64,000 nt of DNA from Dipetalonema caudispina (GCA_013365325.1 JABVXV010000206.1:1-64000); one strand, 5' to 3'; counted from the first letter of the stretch, positions 15,001 through 27,881 are shown. The notes: generated from the letters alone by a model not told the origin. Numbers and translations are program-made.

Positions 15001-15949
15001 CCACAGTGGCCCATCATATTTCGGACTGATTATGGTCATGAAGAGCGTAAAGAAATCACCGGTGATGATCCACGTCTATTTGGTTTATCCACAAAGGTTT
15101 CTTTATTTTATATTTTGTATCACCTGAAATTATTGAATAAAAATATCTTTTACAAAAATGTTTTTTTTTTTTTAAATATAGATCTATAAAAAAGTTCAAT
15201 TTTTTGTGATGTGAATTTAATGGAAATTTTACATTTTGCAGAAATTTCTGGTAAATGAAAGTGGTTCAGGACAAAAAAATTTAATCGGTTTGTTAACAAT
15301 TCGTGTTGACTGGAAAAGAGATGAAAATGGAACTTGGAGAATGTCTGAAATTGAAGGTAGCGAAATGGAATTGCCATGTGATTTATGCATACTTGCCATG
15401 GGATTCACAGGTCCAGAAAAGGTTGTATAACTCTACGCTTTTAGGAAGTTTATTCATGTTAAATTCCTGGATTTTGTTGCACACTTATATGCATATCATA
15501 GAGAAGAGATTATTTTGTTTGATTTGGTATCTTAAAGATTATAATTATTGACAATGAATTGCAGACCATTATCGAGCAACTTGGCATAGAAATAGATATA
15601 AGATCTAATATTTTCACTGCAAAAGATCGATATATTACATCGAAATGTAAGATTTATGCTGCTGGTGACTGCCGACGAGGCCAGTCATTAGTAGTTTGGG
15701 CAATTCACGAAGGACGTCAAGCAGCCAGACAAGTAAATTTTTGAATTCGTTTTCAATTTTCTAGTTATTGCAACTTAATTAACTCACTATTATAGCAAAA
15801 AATCCGCTTAAGATAATTAAAGTTTTAAAAATAAATTCTTATTGATTGGAATTTTGATTCAAAGTAATATTTAGATTGATCACGATTTGATGGGCAAAAC
15901 AACTCTTGCTGGACCAGGAGGCGTTGTCCTTGCTCCAATTCAAAATTAA
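3017..15949 (+). CDS. Glutamate synthase [NAD(P)H] (GOGAT), 36 exons, N-terminal amidotransferase domain not seen
   Basis: Makes two glutamates from glutamine and 2-oxoglutarate using NAD(P)H. Exons: 3017-3172, 3538-3746, 4156-4255, 4635-4787, 4963-5040, 5533-5709, 5880-6038, 6195-6281, 6382-6554, 6801-6888, 7120-7294, 7470-7633, 7753-8126, 8336-8460, 8667-8800, 8907-9023, 9225-9368, 9844-9993, 10072-10221, 10640-10745, 10885-11074, 11238-11412, 11527-11625, 11849-11950, 12174-12215, 12427-12653, 12862-12984, 13062-13239, 13456-13612, 13872-13956, 14237-14369, 14559-14789, 14929-15096, 15242-15421, 15565-15732, 15875-15949. All joins keep phase (5,352 nt, stop TAA). Visible order: end of the amidotransferase domain ([10 protein letters not shown]), central and FMN synthase domains, 3Fe-4S ligands C766, C772, C777 (CX5CX4C), GXGXG-type helix domain, acidic linker, then the small-subunit part with 4Fe-4S cysteines ([11 protein letters not shown], from about 1327), FAD motif GSGPAG (1433-1438) and NAD(P)H motif GGGDTATDC. 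Full-length relatives are about 2,100 residues, so roughly 350-400 are missing at the N terminus. The exon 10 acceptor (6800) and exon 25 are the least certain. Confidence 0.93.
5192..5297. repeat. Intronic inverted repeat, 27-bp arms
   Basis: Arms 5192-5218 and 5271-5297 are reverse complements except for two positions, around a loop of about 52 bases, inside the intron between glutamate synthase exons 5 and 6. Possible MITE remnant or intronic hairpin; no coding function seen. Confidence 0.8.
6625..6746. repeat. Intronic imperfect inverted repeat
   Basis: Arms 6625-6650 and 6721-6746 pair around a CCTTTAAGGTTA core, with mismatches further in, in the intron after exon 9 of the glutamate synthase gene. 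It resembles the hairpins at 2.6 and 5.2 kb in architecture but not in sequence. Confidence 0.6.
12174..12215 (+). other. 42-bp microexon candidate of the glutamate synthase gene
   Basis: Flanked by a TTTTGCAG acceptor and a GTTAGT donor, and exactly 14 codons in phase 0 with both neighbours, so it can be included or skipped without a frame change. It encodes [14 protein letters not shown] in the variable linker between the large- and small-subunit parts. The A-run inside it makes it sensitive to indels. Confidence 0.6.
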
Positions 15950-18843
15950 TTCATATCCATTGTCATACTTGTAATTAATAATATTTCATTCGATGAGCAG
16001 GATTAGTGAATTGTCTTTCTTTCTTCAAATTTAATTTACTCATATAAGTACTGAAATTTGCTAATGTTTGATTCATCTTGTTTGAGATAGCCAATCAATG
16101 GCTATATTTTAGTATTATATAGAATCAAAACAGATTTGGTACACCACTCTTCAGATCGTTTCATTCCAAGAATTTATTCCATTTAATTTAAGCCGATCAG
16201 AGTGTACAATTTCCCATTTTGCTTTTTTGATTTCGCTTCAGTTACAAAATGATTTGAGTTACTTTTTCTTTGTAATAAAATTGTTACTCTGATTTTTTTC
16301 TTTATTTAACATCCCGTAAAGTTATTACTATTTTGCATGCCGAACTGCATACATGATTAACTGATTTGCATATTGTAATACTGTAGCTGATTATAAAAGA
16401 GAAATTTATTCAATTTATCATCATAATTCACTGTATTTTTACATCCAAAAATAAAAAATAAACTTTATTTTGATCCACATTGTAGCTTTTCGTTCACATT
16501 TGTTCTTTATTATTTACAATACACTGTAATCTTTAATTAATTATTTGAATTTATCAAAACCACAATTATACTTATCGTTGATTTCAACAGTTTTTTTTTT
16601 TTTTTTAATTTGCCTAAAGTTCGACTGCTTATGCTATGAAGCCTCGCTTCGAATGACATTCATTTTGTCAAATATTTTGTTCTTTTTCATCCAAAATATT
16701 TCTTCAACTATCAATGATAATAATAGAGAGATAGATAAATAGATAGAGAGAGAGAGAGAGAGAGGAAAAAAGTGATATTTCCTTTGTTTGTTTGCTATAC
16801 AAAATAATGTATATATTTGTTGTTGTAAATTCAGCAATGCTTTTCATATTTTCGATACCATTAATTATTAATGTAGATGATTTGTGAAAGCGATAATATA
16901 GTTAATTCATATTTGTAGGTTTTTTTTTTTTTTTTTTGTATATGCTTGTTTATTATTGGATAGTTGTTGTACATATCGCATATTATCAATGAGTAAAATG
17001 CTATGTTTACTTGAACACTACATCTGAATATGAATCTATTCAAAATTTTAATTGTACAATTTTTGATTTGAAAAAAAAAAAAAAAAAAAAAAAAACTATC
17101 GATGAATCCGTTGTATCTAAATTTTAAATAACTATGAGAAAATTTCAAGAAATTCAACAAAAAGTTTAAATATTACTTTCTAAATAATTTGTTTCACAAA
17201 TTATTTAATAAATCAATTACATAAAATTTCACTAATTACTTTGTATTAAATAAATTTAAATTCTCTACAATAGAATTAAAATTTACATTAAAAAATGAAT
17301 GTCAACATGAAATTGTCTAACAAAGTATGTAAAATTCAAATTACCGCCAACATTTCATACAACAAACGGAATATTGCAACGATTTTCCGGTTTCAGTGGC
17401 TAATTTATTCATTTATTCTTTTTTTTTTTTTTTTTTTATTTAACTGATCGTTTATTGTTGGTATTAGTTTGTTGATAATTTCATATGTGATAGGTTGATT
17501 TTTACAGGTAGAATTTTTAGTGTAAACATTTGTCATGTCATTTTAATTGATATTAAAATGTAAATTTATGGAATGAAATGGAAAGTTGAAGATTGTTTTG
17601 TAAGAAATTTGATGGTATTATTATGTGTTTCATATTTTTTATTGATTTTCCTAATATTTTATTTATTATTAACAGAGAGAGAGAGAGAGAGAAAGAAAAA
17701 GGGAGAGAGAAGGAGAGAGAGAGAGAGAGAGAGGGAAAAAAAAACTCCCCACTTGTTTAGGATATATATATTAAAGTGATATTTATCATCTCTCTCTCTC
17801 CTCTCCCAGAGTTAATTCTTCATCAAGAAGATAATATCATTGCATTTTATTTTATTTCTATCTTATCATTTTATCATCTTATATGCATATTTTATACAAA
17901 TTTAATACTTTTACTTCTGTATAACAAATGGTGAGAAAAACGAATGAATGAATTGAATTTTTTTTTGATTTTCAAAAATTTATAATTTATAATTTAAATC
18001 TAAATTCAGGAATAATTTTTAGTATTAATTACACCATACATTGTTGTATGGTTATTTACCTTTTTCAAAGTTCATTTGGATTATTTGCGAAGCATTCTTT
18101 TTCCTCATTAAAAATTTCTGAAGTTAGTGTGCAACAACAGGAATACTGCAAAAAATTAATTTAAGATGCAAAACGTGATACAATAAAATTTACTGTATTT
18201 TCTATATATTACAATTAAATAGATTCAATGTTTCAGTTCTTGGTTTTGATTTTAATTTACTCACTACAAAGGATTAGTAAATTCGGGAAGAATATTCGTG
18301 ATTCAACTTCTTTTTTCTTTTTTTTTTTTGTACAGGAATGGATCTTCCATTTCATTGCTTTTTTATTTCGCTGTTTTTCAAACCACCATTTCCAACGTTT
18401 CCTTCTATGGCTATAATGTTCATCTTTTTGTTACGATGAATTTTTGTAATTATTTTTTGATATAACTGTTAATTTCCTTTTTAGTGATACTAGTTTGGGA
18501 ATAATATGCCAAAATAATAAAAGCTTTTTTTTTTTTTCAATTCGAGAGAAGTTCTTAGGAAGGTTTGTGTTCGAATGTAATATGATAGGAAATTGCTTTT
18601 ATTCATCTTTAGAAAAAAATCAGAACACAATAAATATATCCATAATTAAAGCTTACAATCACCATTGGATAAATTTAGCTATAGTGCTTTTCTGCATGCT
18701 TAAAATTGCTTTTTGATTTTGTAATTTTACTGTATTTTGTATAAGGAATAGTCAGTTGTTCCTGTAAATAATTTCGTGCATTTCGAAAGGTATTTTATGA
18801 TTTAGGTGTAGCAGAAGATCCCTGAACTCATACCATAAACTAT
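15950..18843. other. Intergenic region: 3' flank of glutamate synthase and simple repeats
   Basis: Candidate poly(A) signals AATAAA lie at 16274 and about 16450 after the glutamate synthase stop. The rest is AT-rich with (GA)n runs at 16741-16764 and 17675-17734, a CT-rich run near 17790-17808, and poly(T)/poly(A) tracts near 16590, 16920, 17070 and 17420. Open frames here are low-complexity (poly-F, RE repeats) and I do not support them as genes. Confidence 0.7.
17675..17734. repeat. (GA)n microsatellite, interrupted
   Basis: About 60 bases of GAGA units with short AAAGAAAAAGGG interruptions. The arginine/glutamate-rich open frame across it is a repeat artefact. Confidence 0.9.
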
Positions 18844-21800
18844 ATGGATCGCTTGAAAAAGTTTCTCACCGAAAAGAAAGTTAACAAAAACTTTAAAAAA
18901 GCTGGAGCCGGTTATCGTCTTACAGACAACACTTCATCGACTGTTGCACCGCACCCGGTTCCTGTTCAGCAACAAGCAGTAAGTTCCTTTTTTACTTTCA
19001 ACCTTTGATATTTTTTTTTTTACTGTGCTTTAGTTCATATTTATTTGCTGGTCACAATGTTTTTATTTTCTTTATGGCAGCAAACTGTAGTTAGAAGGGA
19101 GAGAGGAAAAGTTTGGTTTTTTTCATTTTTTATCTGAAAACTTTGGAAAAACAATAACCTTACTCTTTTCGCCTATTTCTTTCTATTTTCGTTTTAACAT
19201 TTTTTACAGTCACAAATGCCACCAGCTGAGCGTATAGCTACAGCTGATATTGCAGCACAAGCAGCTTACAAAAGGATGAACTTGGGTGTAACCCAGGAAT
19301 CGATAACGCAAAGGAATATACGCATGCGGGTTAGCTTTCTTAGTGAGTCAGTTCTTAATGAGACGTACTGCTGAATTATGAGAAGTCTCACCGATTGAAA
19401 TCTTAATTTGCAGTGCATTTTGTTGGTCTTGCACTGTGCAAGACTGTTAAGCGTATATTTCAAGCTTACATGTAGTAATTTTGTGCCTACTCTTGGAAAT
19501 GTTGTAAGTGTTACCAGAACATGATCCTGTGAAGCGACCGTAACTACAGCCTTTACCTTAATATAAAAGTAATTTCATATTCAGGCCCTTAAAGAACTGG
19601 AAAAAGAAAGGAAAGAACGTGAAAGATGTACCAACGACAAAATGGATGTTGAAGTAGGGAGTCATATAATTGATGAGCGTGAATTTGAGCATTCTGGTGC
19701 TGTCAGTGGTGTGTACTTTACTTGTGACCTTCTTGGAGACGATCTGCAGCTAACGAAAAATGAAGTTAGCCTGTTTTCTATACGGATAGTTTAGGGGTTT
19801 CTGTTATGAGTTGGTAGTGGTAAAGATATCGAAGTAATGCGCGACATCGAATTCTCTGAATAACTTATTCGAGGCATATTTGAAATATCCATCATAAGTT
19901 CGGTTAAGATTATTACAGATGCGAGAAAAAGTGGAAAATTTTTTGCGAACACAGTTGGCTGATGATCCACTAGTAGCATCGACATTAATGATTTTCTCTT
20001 TAAATGGTCCCGACAAAAGGCAGAATGCTTCGGAAACAATCCAAAAATATCTCAGGAATCTTATCGAGAATCCAGATGAAAGCAAATATCATCGTATAAG
20101 AATGAACAATAAGATTTTCCAAGTAATTTATTAATTTTCAAGTAGAATTGTTTAGTCCTTAATACTTTTGGCTACTAACTTAATGTTTGGATTTGTTTCG
20201 TATACACTTGTACTTTAGTGAGGTACAATTGTTTTTAAAAAAAAAAAAAAAAAAAAAACGAAAAACAGAAAAATTTTGGAGGACTCTTTACTCGCTTGAA
20301 ATAACATTCCGTAATCTTTTTTAGGAGCGGGTTTCTTGTGCTAACGGTGGAAAAGAATTTTTGCTGGCATGTGGTTTTGAAGAAAAAGATCTCCTTAACA
20401 ATGAACAGCAAGAACCTTTCTTGGTAATATCAGACGATAAAGCAATGGATACACAGTCGCTGATTCAAGCTTTAGAAATTTTGCAAACTGGTCAGGCGGT
20501 CCCTTTAAAGCTGTCTCGCAATGCCGCTGTAAGTTTATTTACGTAACTTTGTAAATCCAGTGTTTAGTGTTAGTAATTATTTTCGATAAAATTAACTCTT
20601 ATAATTACCCATTTCCACTTTGAAAGTCATATATTTTTACAGTGAACTTCTATATAAAAGAGGAGATCTAATTTAATTACTTCGGTCAGGTATATAAGCT
20701 TGAAGCAAATCAAGCCATTACAAATCCACAATTGCCGCGCGACTTTTTTGATTTAGACGTCGCTGAGATTAAAAGGGAACAACAGCGTAGAGAAGCTGAC
20801 GTTAACAAGGTAAACTTTTTTGTTTTATATAAAATCTTGAAATAAATTAGTATGCAGCCAGCTTAATGTCTGCTAATAGTTTAGAATTTACAATGATATC
20901 GGAAATTGTCTCTTGGAAATTACGACTTTTGTATTTTATGAAATCACGCCACGCGATCAGTGTACATTGAAGTTAGTGTCAGCAGTTGAGCTGGCCACAT
21001 TTTTTACTTTCTCCTTTCAGTTTACGACATTACGAACACGGGAAATGCGTGAAAAGGACGAGTTGATGCGTAGCTATCGCTATAACTATACTTTAATCAG
21101 GATTAGATTTCCAAATCGTTTTCTCTTGCAGGTTTATTTACATTTTTTCTGTAGCTTTTATTCAGTCGTTTGGCAGTATGCGATTTTGTAGTTGTGATAA
21201 GGAACATTATAGGCGGAAGTATTTCTGAATTCAAAAAAAAAAAAAATGCTCCGCATGTATCAGCCTTAGTTTGTAAATAAACATAGGCTTAATTATCTAG
21301 GTTTGGTTTAATGCAAAATTCAAAATTTAAAAACTTTATGCATAAGCTATTTTGCACAATGCAAGATCAACATCTGTTTTCCTAACTACATTATGCATGA
21401 AATGGGGAACTGTAAAAACTAGTTTCAAGTAATCAAATTTCAAGATTGGTTTTTCTTAAATTTTGTTGTTATTCATCTGAACAGCCTTTTTTTATTGAAT
21501 CATTCAACTTCTGTTTTATTTTACAATGTACTTTCTGCTGTTTTTAGGGTACATTTGGATGTCATGAGCCTTTCTGTGCTGTACGCAATTTTGTTGAAGA
21601 ACATCTGGCACGTATTGGTCCAATGTTATTCGTTTTGAAAGACCCGATCTCTGGAAAAGTAATTAGTGATGATACGAAAACCTTAAATGAACTGAATCTT
21701 CTTCCCGCTGCTGTTTTACATTTTGAATGGGATTCGGATGTGCAAAATGAATTAATGAAACTTGGACAAGAGGTATTTTGACTCGGAATGTTATTTTTTA

Positions 21801-22019
21801 ATAGTTAACAGATAAACAATAAAGGCAGCACGCTAATGAAACCTATTATCTTTATTTCTATCAAGAGAAGATTTATTTTTATTATTTGTAATCAATATTT
21901 TAATCTTTATCAATCTAACCAATGTAGTAAAGTTATTTTTAATTTTCACTCAAATCTTTTTTTGGGAGAAATAGGAAAATAGTTCGATGGCTGGTTTAGA
22001 TGTGTTATCACTTCCATGA
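18844..22019 (+). CDS. ubxn-6: UBX domain-containing protein 6-like (UBXN6/UBXD1), p97/VCP cofactor
   Basis: Nine exons: 18844-18978, 19210-19329, 19585-19764, 19919-20122, 20325-20528, 20690-20809, 21021-21131, 21548-21772, 21975-22019, giving 447 residues in phase. Family members are about 440 residues. UBXN6 binds the AAA ATPase p97/CDC48 through an N-terminal helical segment and a PUB domain and acts in endolysosomal and mitochondrial p97 pathways. Here the N terminus (MDRLKKFLTEKKVNKNFKKA) matches the family's opening basic helix. The GVYFTC block (exon 3) precedes the PUB domain (exons 4-5, about residues 146-281), and the UBX-like fold lies in exons 7-8 (about 335-432), including the MREKDELMRSYRYNYTLIRI block. 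The ATG was chosen because it starts the conserved helix. If the exon 8 donor at 21773 were not used, the frame would stop after two more codons (VF); splicing to 21975 adds ENSSMAGLDVLSLP. The last exon is the least certain part. Confidence 0.92.
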
Positions 22020-24838
22020 AAGTCGAATGCTCATTGATGATATCCATCGCTCTTCCTGATGATGGGGAGGATATTACGACTTACTCTCAAAATTATGAGC
22101 TTTTCAACTTCATCGAGTCATGCTATTATATTTAGGTTCAATATCTGGATCAGCGTTTTATCGAAACTGCAGAACCATTTGCCATGGCGTAGAACTTGCA
22201 TGATTTCACCATTTTTACACACAGTATGCTCACCTTGTTGTGTGTTATAGAAGTTGTGTCAGTGCATTAAAACTGCGAAATTATGCAGAAAAAGGCCTTA
22301 TTTTCCAATATTAACTTTTTCTGTTTGCGGAATACTAAATTTCAATTTCACAAGGATGCTTTAGCAAAGCATAATTAATGTGCGAACAATTAAAAACCGA
22401 TTTGCAATGATTTAAACTTCAGTATTAAGGAAGCGTATACGTGTTGATGATGATTTATTCATTTACAAATTGCCGTGTCACATAACTGCATTATTTATCG
22501 TGATAATATCTCTTCACTGTCTTTTCTTTTTTAATTAACTGAAATGTAATATAAAATTTTCTCCACTCATTGCTTTTCCTTTCCACTGTTCTATAGTTGT
22601 GAAATGAATTGATGGTATAAAGTTTTCGAAACACTTTTGGTGAAAGCATGAAAATCATAGATTGAGGCATAGAAGATCGGTTACGCAGTTCAGTGGATTT
22701 GTTGTTGTATGAGGACAAATTATGAATACTGCTGACACTCCGAAACACTTTTTCTATGAGATTTTTTGAAAATTTAACCAGTTAAAACAACGTGATTTCT
22801 GCACTCCTCCAATTTGTAATCCAGGTTATATTGGAAGTTAAGCTTATAAGCTTTGCCAGTAGAGGAATTGAGAACTGTAAGCATCATTTCTGAATTTTTA
22901 TTTTTTTAAAATTAATTTGTTCTTTCCATCATAAATAAAACAACTAAAAAAAAAAAAAAAAAAAACTAATATAGGTTGCTGAAATCAATACATGAAACGA
23001 TAGCTTGAATCCAGTCGTTCATATTAAACTATCATGAAGTAGCAAGTTGTAATAATCAGCAAATGGAACAAAGTAAGTTGAAATAAATTTAATTATGTAC
23101 AACAAGCTTTATTTACTTTAAAACATTATTTGTGCATAACATATTATTTCTATTTTAGCATCAGTACTATTTTTTTTTTTTTTTTTACAAAATGCATATT
23201 TCACCAAATTTATCATTTCATCTTTTTTTTTTTTTCTTTTGCACTTAAAGGAAATAGTAAAGTATATTGAAGTCTGGAAAAGGAATGAATGTTAGGCATT
23301 GAAACTTCTACCTAAAAGCCTGCAAAAGAAGGATATTAGTAAATGATAAGGCAATATAAAGCTATAGCTACTTAAATTTGATTGAAAAGATTTCGAGACA
23401 TGAATCCTTGAAATAAACATTATAGTTGTATTTGGTTGATTGATGAAAAAGCACTTCGCTAAGTTTTTTCCAAGGAAAAAAAAAAAAAAAAAAATTGCCT
23501 ACAGGAAGAATGAATTTTTGAACAGAAATAAATAGATTCCCGGAAGCGAAGTACTTGTTTATATTTTTCTGTCCTCTTTTTTTGCCCAAATGAAGTATCT
23601 ATTTCGGTGTGAATTTTCATTTGTTTATCTTTCCTTCATCAGTCCATTTGCCATAATTCACCAAATGCAAAAGTTTAGTGAAGCACTTTAAGTTGTATTT
23701 GAAGATAAAGCAAGAATTACATATTTTTCCGATTCTGATTCTTTCATTCTAACTTTTTTTTCTTTTTCTTTCTTTTTTCTCTCCTATCAAAATTTTGCAT
23801 CATTAACGTTTTTAAGATAGTTGGAGAATTAACGGTTTTTTCTATTTAATACTTCATATTCACCAATATGGAATCGTTGAATATAAAATTTCGAAGGTTT
23901 CTGATTAAATAAATGATTTTTGTCATGTCATATTTGGATGAGGTGAGAAAAAAAAGAAATATTTCTACGCTTTTTCCAGTTTTCTATACAAAATAATGAA
24001 TTGGGTAAATTTAAAAAAGCAATATTAAATTTTTAGATAATACATGGAAGGATATTTTACAGTTTAATTATTTCTGTACTATGAAATTATTTTATTTGGT
24101 TATCAATTAGTTTGAAATTCAAAAAATGATTACTAAATGTGAAATGTATATTTAGACGATAACCATCAATACAGATAATACTCGAATTACATATTACTTA
24201 ATAATTCATGCTTACAATTATCATCGATATTTAAATTTTCCCCAACAACTAATCATTAAGGAGACAACAACGTTTACTATTTTCAGCACACCTTTTTTTG
24301 GAGTTGTTTTGATGAGTTAATTGCAGTTAATTAAGAAACTTGACCTGCAGCAAATTTATTGCATCGAACCACTGTGGTATTTTACTTCAAAATTGCTTGT
24401 TGAAGTTCTGTTTCTTTTTTGTATCGAAAAACTGAAAGCAAAAGCAAATCTAATATTTTCAAATATTTGAAAAATTGCTAAAAGAGATTTATCTTTCTGA
24501 AAATGGCAATTAAAGATTTCTCTCTCTCCTCTTTATTCAATATTCATCACTAATTAACATGTTATTGTTTTGTCCAACTGATGTATGCATTGGAAAACCA
24601 AGCTGTGTTAGATTATGCAAACAACAAAGAACTGATAATTTTCTATCACGAGACCTTCTCATTACATCTTCTTCTTAATTGCAGAATAATTAAATTGTTT
24701 GAGAGAAATTATGTTGAAATGGTGACTCTCGAATTGTTGAATGATTTTAAAGAATCGTTTAGACTAAAAAAAGAAGATTAGGTATCTCTTGACCCTCTCA
24801 TTAAAATCTATTATGAATCCGTTCTACTCATTTTCAGA
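22020..24838. other. Intergenic region with no supported gene
   Basis: 3' flank of the ubxn-6-like gene followed by AT-rich sequence with poly(A)/poly(T) runs near 22950, 23170, 23230 and 23480. Open frames at 22059-22250 and 24581-24781 start with ATG but match nothing I know. The second lies just upstream of a small secreted-protein gene and could be chance. Confidence 0.55.
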
Positions 24839-25539
24839 ATGTTCTTCCCGATGTTTTTCACTATGTTGTTTATCATCAGTGATCAATTATCAACAGTTAA
24901 TAGTGCAGACGAGGTAATTTTTTGATGTTTTCATTTTCCATTAGTAGATTTAGTGATGTTAAAAACTTAATTTCAATTATTTCAATCGAGAAAGCTCCAA
25001 TTGCCAATATATCGCCTAATCGTTGTAATTTGTGATATCATAATTAGCAAATTAATTTGACAAGCACACAATGCACCATTGCAGATCATAAGCATTGATG
25101 CATTGAAGTACTGTGAAAGTCACAAAGATTACTAAAGAAAGCTGTCAAATATGCATAATCAATCTTAATGTAATGATCGTTTGAACACTTAGTGAAAATT
25201 ATATCGAACTTAACTTCTCATTTTTATTTTGTTCATTACATTGAAATCTTACGTTGAACTTTAAGAAGCAACTTTTAAAACAGTGATCAGATATACTTTC
25301 AGAATGATCATCACGTAATGGAAAAGAAACTTCAATCTTTGGCACTTTTACGTGGAAATCGATTATATCACGCAAAAGATTTGCAAAATTATCAGGTGAA
25401 GAACGGGAAAGGAGGGCAACGTTGGTTTATTAATTCACCGTGGAATACTTTGAATAATGGGAATTATTATATTCCATATTGCTTAATGTATAAATACAAC
25501 GTATCATTCTGTAAGAAGTTTGAATATCCTCAGGATTGA
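24839..25539 (+). CDS. Small predicted secreted protein, family not recognised
   Basis: Two exons, 24839-24913 and 25303-25539, joined in phase 0 across a GT-AG intron of 389 bp (donor GAG|GTAATT, acceptor TTTCAG), giving 103 residues. The first exon is almost entirely a signal peptide: MFFPMFFTMLFIISDQ is strongly hydrophobic, with likely cleavage near the small residues after it. The mature part has two cysteines, a KK pair after about residue 32, an aromatic/asparagine-rich middle (RWFINSPW) and a CKK near the end. The dibasic sites would allow processing to peptides, but no repeated amidated peptide is visible, so a neuropeptide role is only a guess. The ATG sits directly after TTTTCAG, which could be a trans-splice acceptor. 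No homologue recognised. Confidence 0.55.
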
Positions 25540-26042
25540 TTTATAGGAGCTTTTCATTCAATTTGAGGAAGGTAAAAATGAGGATATCTGAACTACAAAT
25601 GAAATAAATGAAAATATCTGCACTTTTGACCCTTTTTTTTTTTTTTCAATATCTCTTCAATATAACCAAATGTTGTGCGACGAATCGTATCCTCAATGTG
25701 TTTGTGGAAAATTTCATATCTACTCCATTACTGGGTATCAAAAAAACAGCACCTTTAGTCTGATTATTTGATATTTTTGAATAATTCATGCTTTGAAATC
25801 AAAAGTCCTTGACCATATAATACATTCTTTCTTTACCTTTGACCATATTCTATGTTATTTCCGTAACAGATATTCATTTTTGAATGATAAAATTTCCCTT
25901 TTATCATTCTTAACTTTCTTTTATCCTTTTCCAAAAAAAAAAAAAAAAAAAAAAAAGCAAACAATATGAAATGAAATAATTTTTCAGTGAATAATCATTC
26001 GATGTCTTATTTCTTTCGCGAAATAATCAAAATATTTCTTAC
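25540..26042. other. Intergenic region, poly(A)/poly(T) tracts
   Basis: AT-rich with a poly(T) run near 25630 and a poly(A) run near 25935. A short plus-strand frame near 25671-25770 contains CxC and would read into a stop. A minus-strand frame over the same stretch is also open. Neither has support beyond being open. Confidence 0.4.
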
Positions 26043-27881
26043 AAATTGGTTGCATGTCCCATTCCGATCACATTTGGTCTGCAAATTGAGAAAAAAATAA
26101 ATAAAAAATAATAATCAGTGAAATTTAACAACTTTGATATTTCAGTTTTTTCTTAATTCGTAGTAATCGTTCGTTTCCAGAAATACTTTTTTTTTTTTCT
26201 TTTTTTTTTGCAATCTACAAATTAACGCTAAATTGGATAGAATGAAAAGATATATACTTTTGATTTAGCATCGTATCATAAGTTGAGCAAGCATAACACT
26301 TTAGGCATCAACATTTACCAAATACTTTTAGGCTGCTTTCCGTTAATATCAATATTGCATTTGAAACAAACATCCGCAAAGCACTTAAAATTAAGTTGAA
26401 GAAATTGAGAATATTCATTGATAATAGCAATAGCTGTAGTAGTATCTCATATTAAAAGCGGAATTTGTAAAGTTTTAAAGGTGTTGTCAAAGAAGCGAAA
26501 ACTTTTTGAAATTCGAATAATCATAATCAATTTTTCTAACAGTCGTTCATCATCATATGTTGATGTGATCAGTGATATCAATTGATATAAAATGGACAAA
26601 TCAAGCAATATGGACATTTCTAGAAGGTCCCTTAGAGTGTGAGAAATAATGAACAACAATTTGAAGTAATTTTTAAATAACTAATAATTTAAATCTTTAC
26701 ATAACAGCTGTTTTACGATCAATTTACTACCATAAAAAGGTTTCTCACATTTAGCACATAGAAAATGCTAAAATTAGTTGCAAAAAAAAAAAAAAAAAAA
26801 GTGGCAGTATTAAATTAATCGTTAAAATTACCAAATCTAACAACATCAGAAAGCATATTGGAGAAGAAATGTAATTTTTCACTTTTAACTATTTGATTTG
26901 TTACTTTGCATATTTTTATTTTCTTTCATGATTTATTCAATTTTTTCTTTTCGTCTTTTAATAAAAAAAAAAAATTATAGTTGAAAATTTAACATATCCT
27001 TACATCAACATGCCAATATTTTCCAAGTGCGAAAATATTCCTTTCATTATCAATTGGATGATGATTTGCTACACACATGGAAGAGCATTGATAATCATAA
27101 CACTGTTAACAGTAGAATTTATCTTATAAACAACGAGTATTTCCATCCAGTCCTGTCCTGTAATTAATTACATATTTGTTCGAAGTTAATTGTTAGAAAT
27201 GTTGTATCAATAACTTGTAGCCTATTGTAATTACAATAATTAATTAGTTTCGGATTATCAACAATTATATACCTTTTATAGCTTTTGATATTTACAACAG
27301 CACAATCATAGTATATGGATATTAACAACTTATACCAAATATAGAAGTAACCTAAGTAAGTAAGCAGAGGATTTGAGTTAAATTGGTTACCGACAGTTTG
27401 CACAGCAGAAATGATAGGGATGAAAAATGTTATCTTGATAATACAGCTCCGTACCATGTTCAAATACTTGCTTTACCTGAATATTAACTATAAAATGCGT
27501 ATCTTCGCACTTTTTTTTTTTTTTGAAAAATTGAAATTCTCTCGAAATAAAGGCAAAATATAAAATGATTTAATCTAATAAACTTACATTTTGCAACCTT
27601 ACTGTAATTTTGGCATAGAATCCTAAAATCTAAAGATCCGGAGAAATTTGTACTAAAAAAACATTCCAAAATCTTTTTCTTTATTCATTTTAAAATTAAT
27701 TTGAATGTACATTAGCAATGATAAAATATATGCATATTAGAAAATGGATAAAACTTACTAAGAATTCTTATACCACAAAAACTATCATTTTCCATCCATT
27801 TTCCACATTGATCACATTTGAGACATTTCGGATGCCAATTTATATTTGCTGCACGAACAACTCTTTCGGAGACAAATTCGT
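26043..27881 (-). pseudogene. LIM-domain (PINCH-like) exon fragments, probably a decayed or very divergent gene
   Basis: On the minus strand, four segments with splice-like borders resemble consecutive parts of a PINCH/LIMS-type protein. 27881-27774 reads EFVSERVVRAANINWHPKC then LKCDQCG, like the second LIM domain. 27476-27391 reads YYQDNIFHPYHFCCANC, like the third. 27102-27004 ends NIFALGKYWHVD, like the fourth. 26078-26043 carries KCDRNGTC, where a LIM would normally have CxxC. Phases do not agree between these exons: the second and third joins create stops or frame breaks. Zinc-ligand cysteines appear replaced by Asn (CVAN, CDRN), and LIM1 and LIM5 were not found. Known PINCH proteins have five LIM domains and link integrin-linked kinase to adhesion sites. 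Either exons were missed or this is a pseudogene. Confidence 0.45.

Noticed and set aside
16545..17160. Several overlapping open frames rich in Phe/Lys/Ser
   Set aside because: They arise from poly(T), poly(A) and (GA)n tracts between genes; no conserved motif.
22059..22250. ATG frame after ubxn-6 as a further exon
   Set aside because: The ubxn-6 protein is already of family length and the frame shows no UBX-family similarity; likely 3' UTR.
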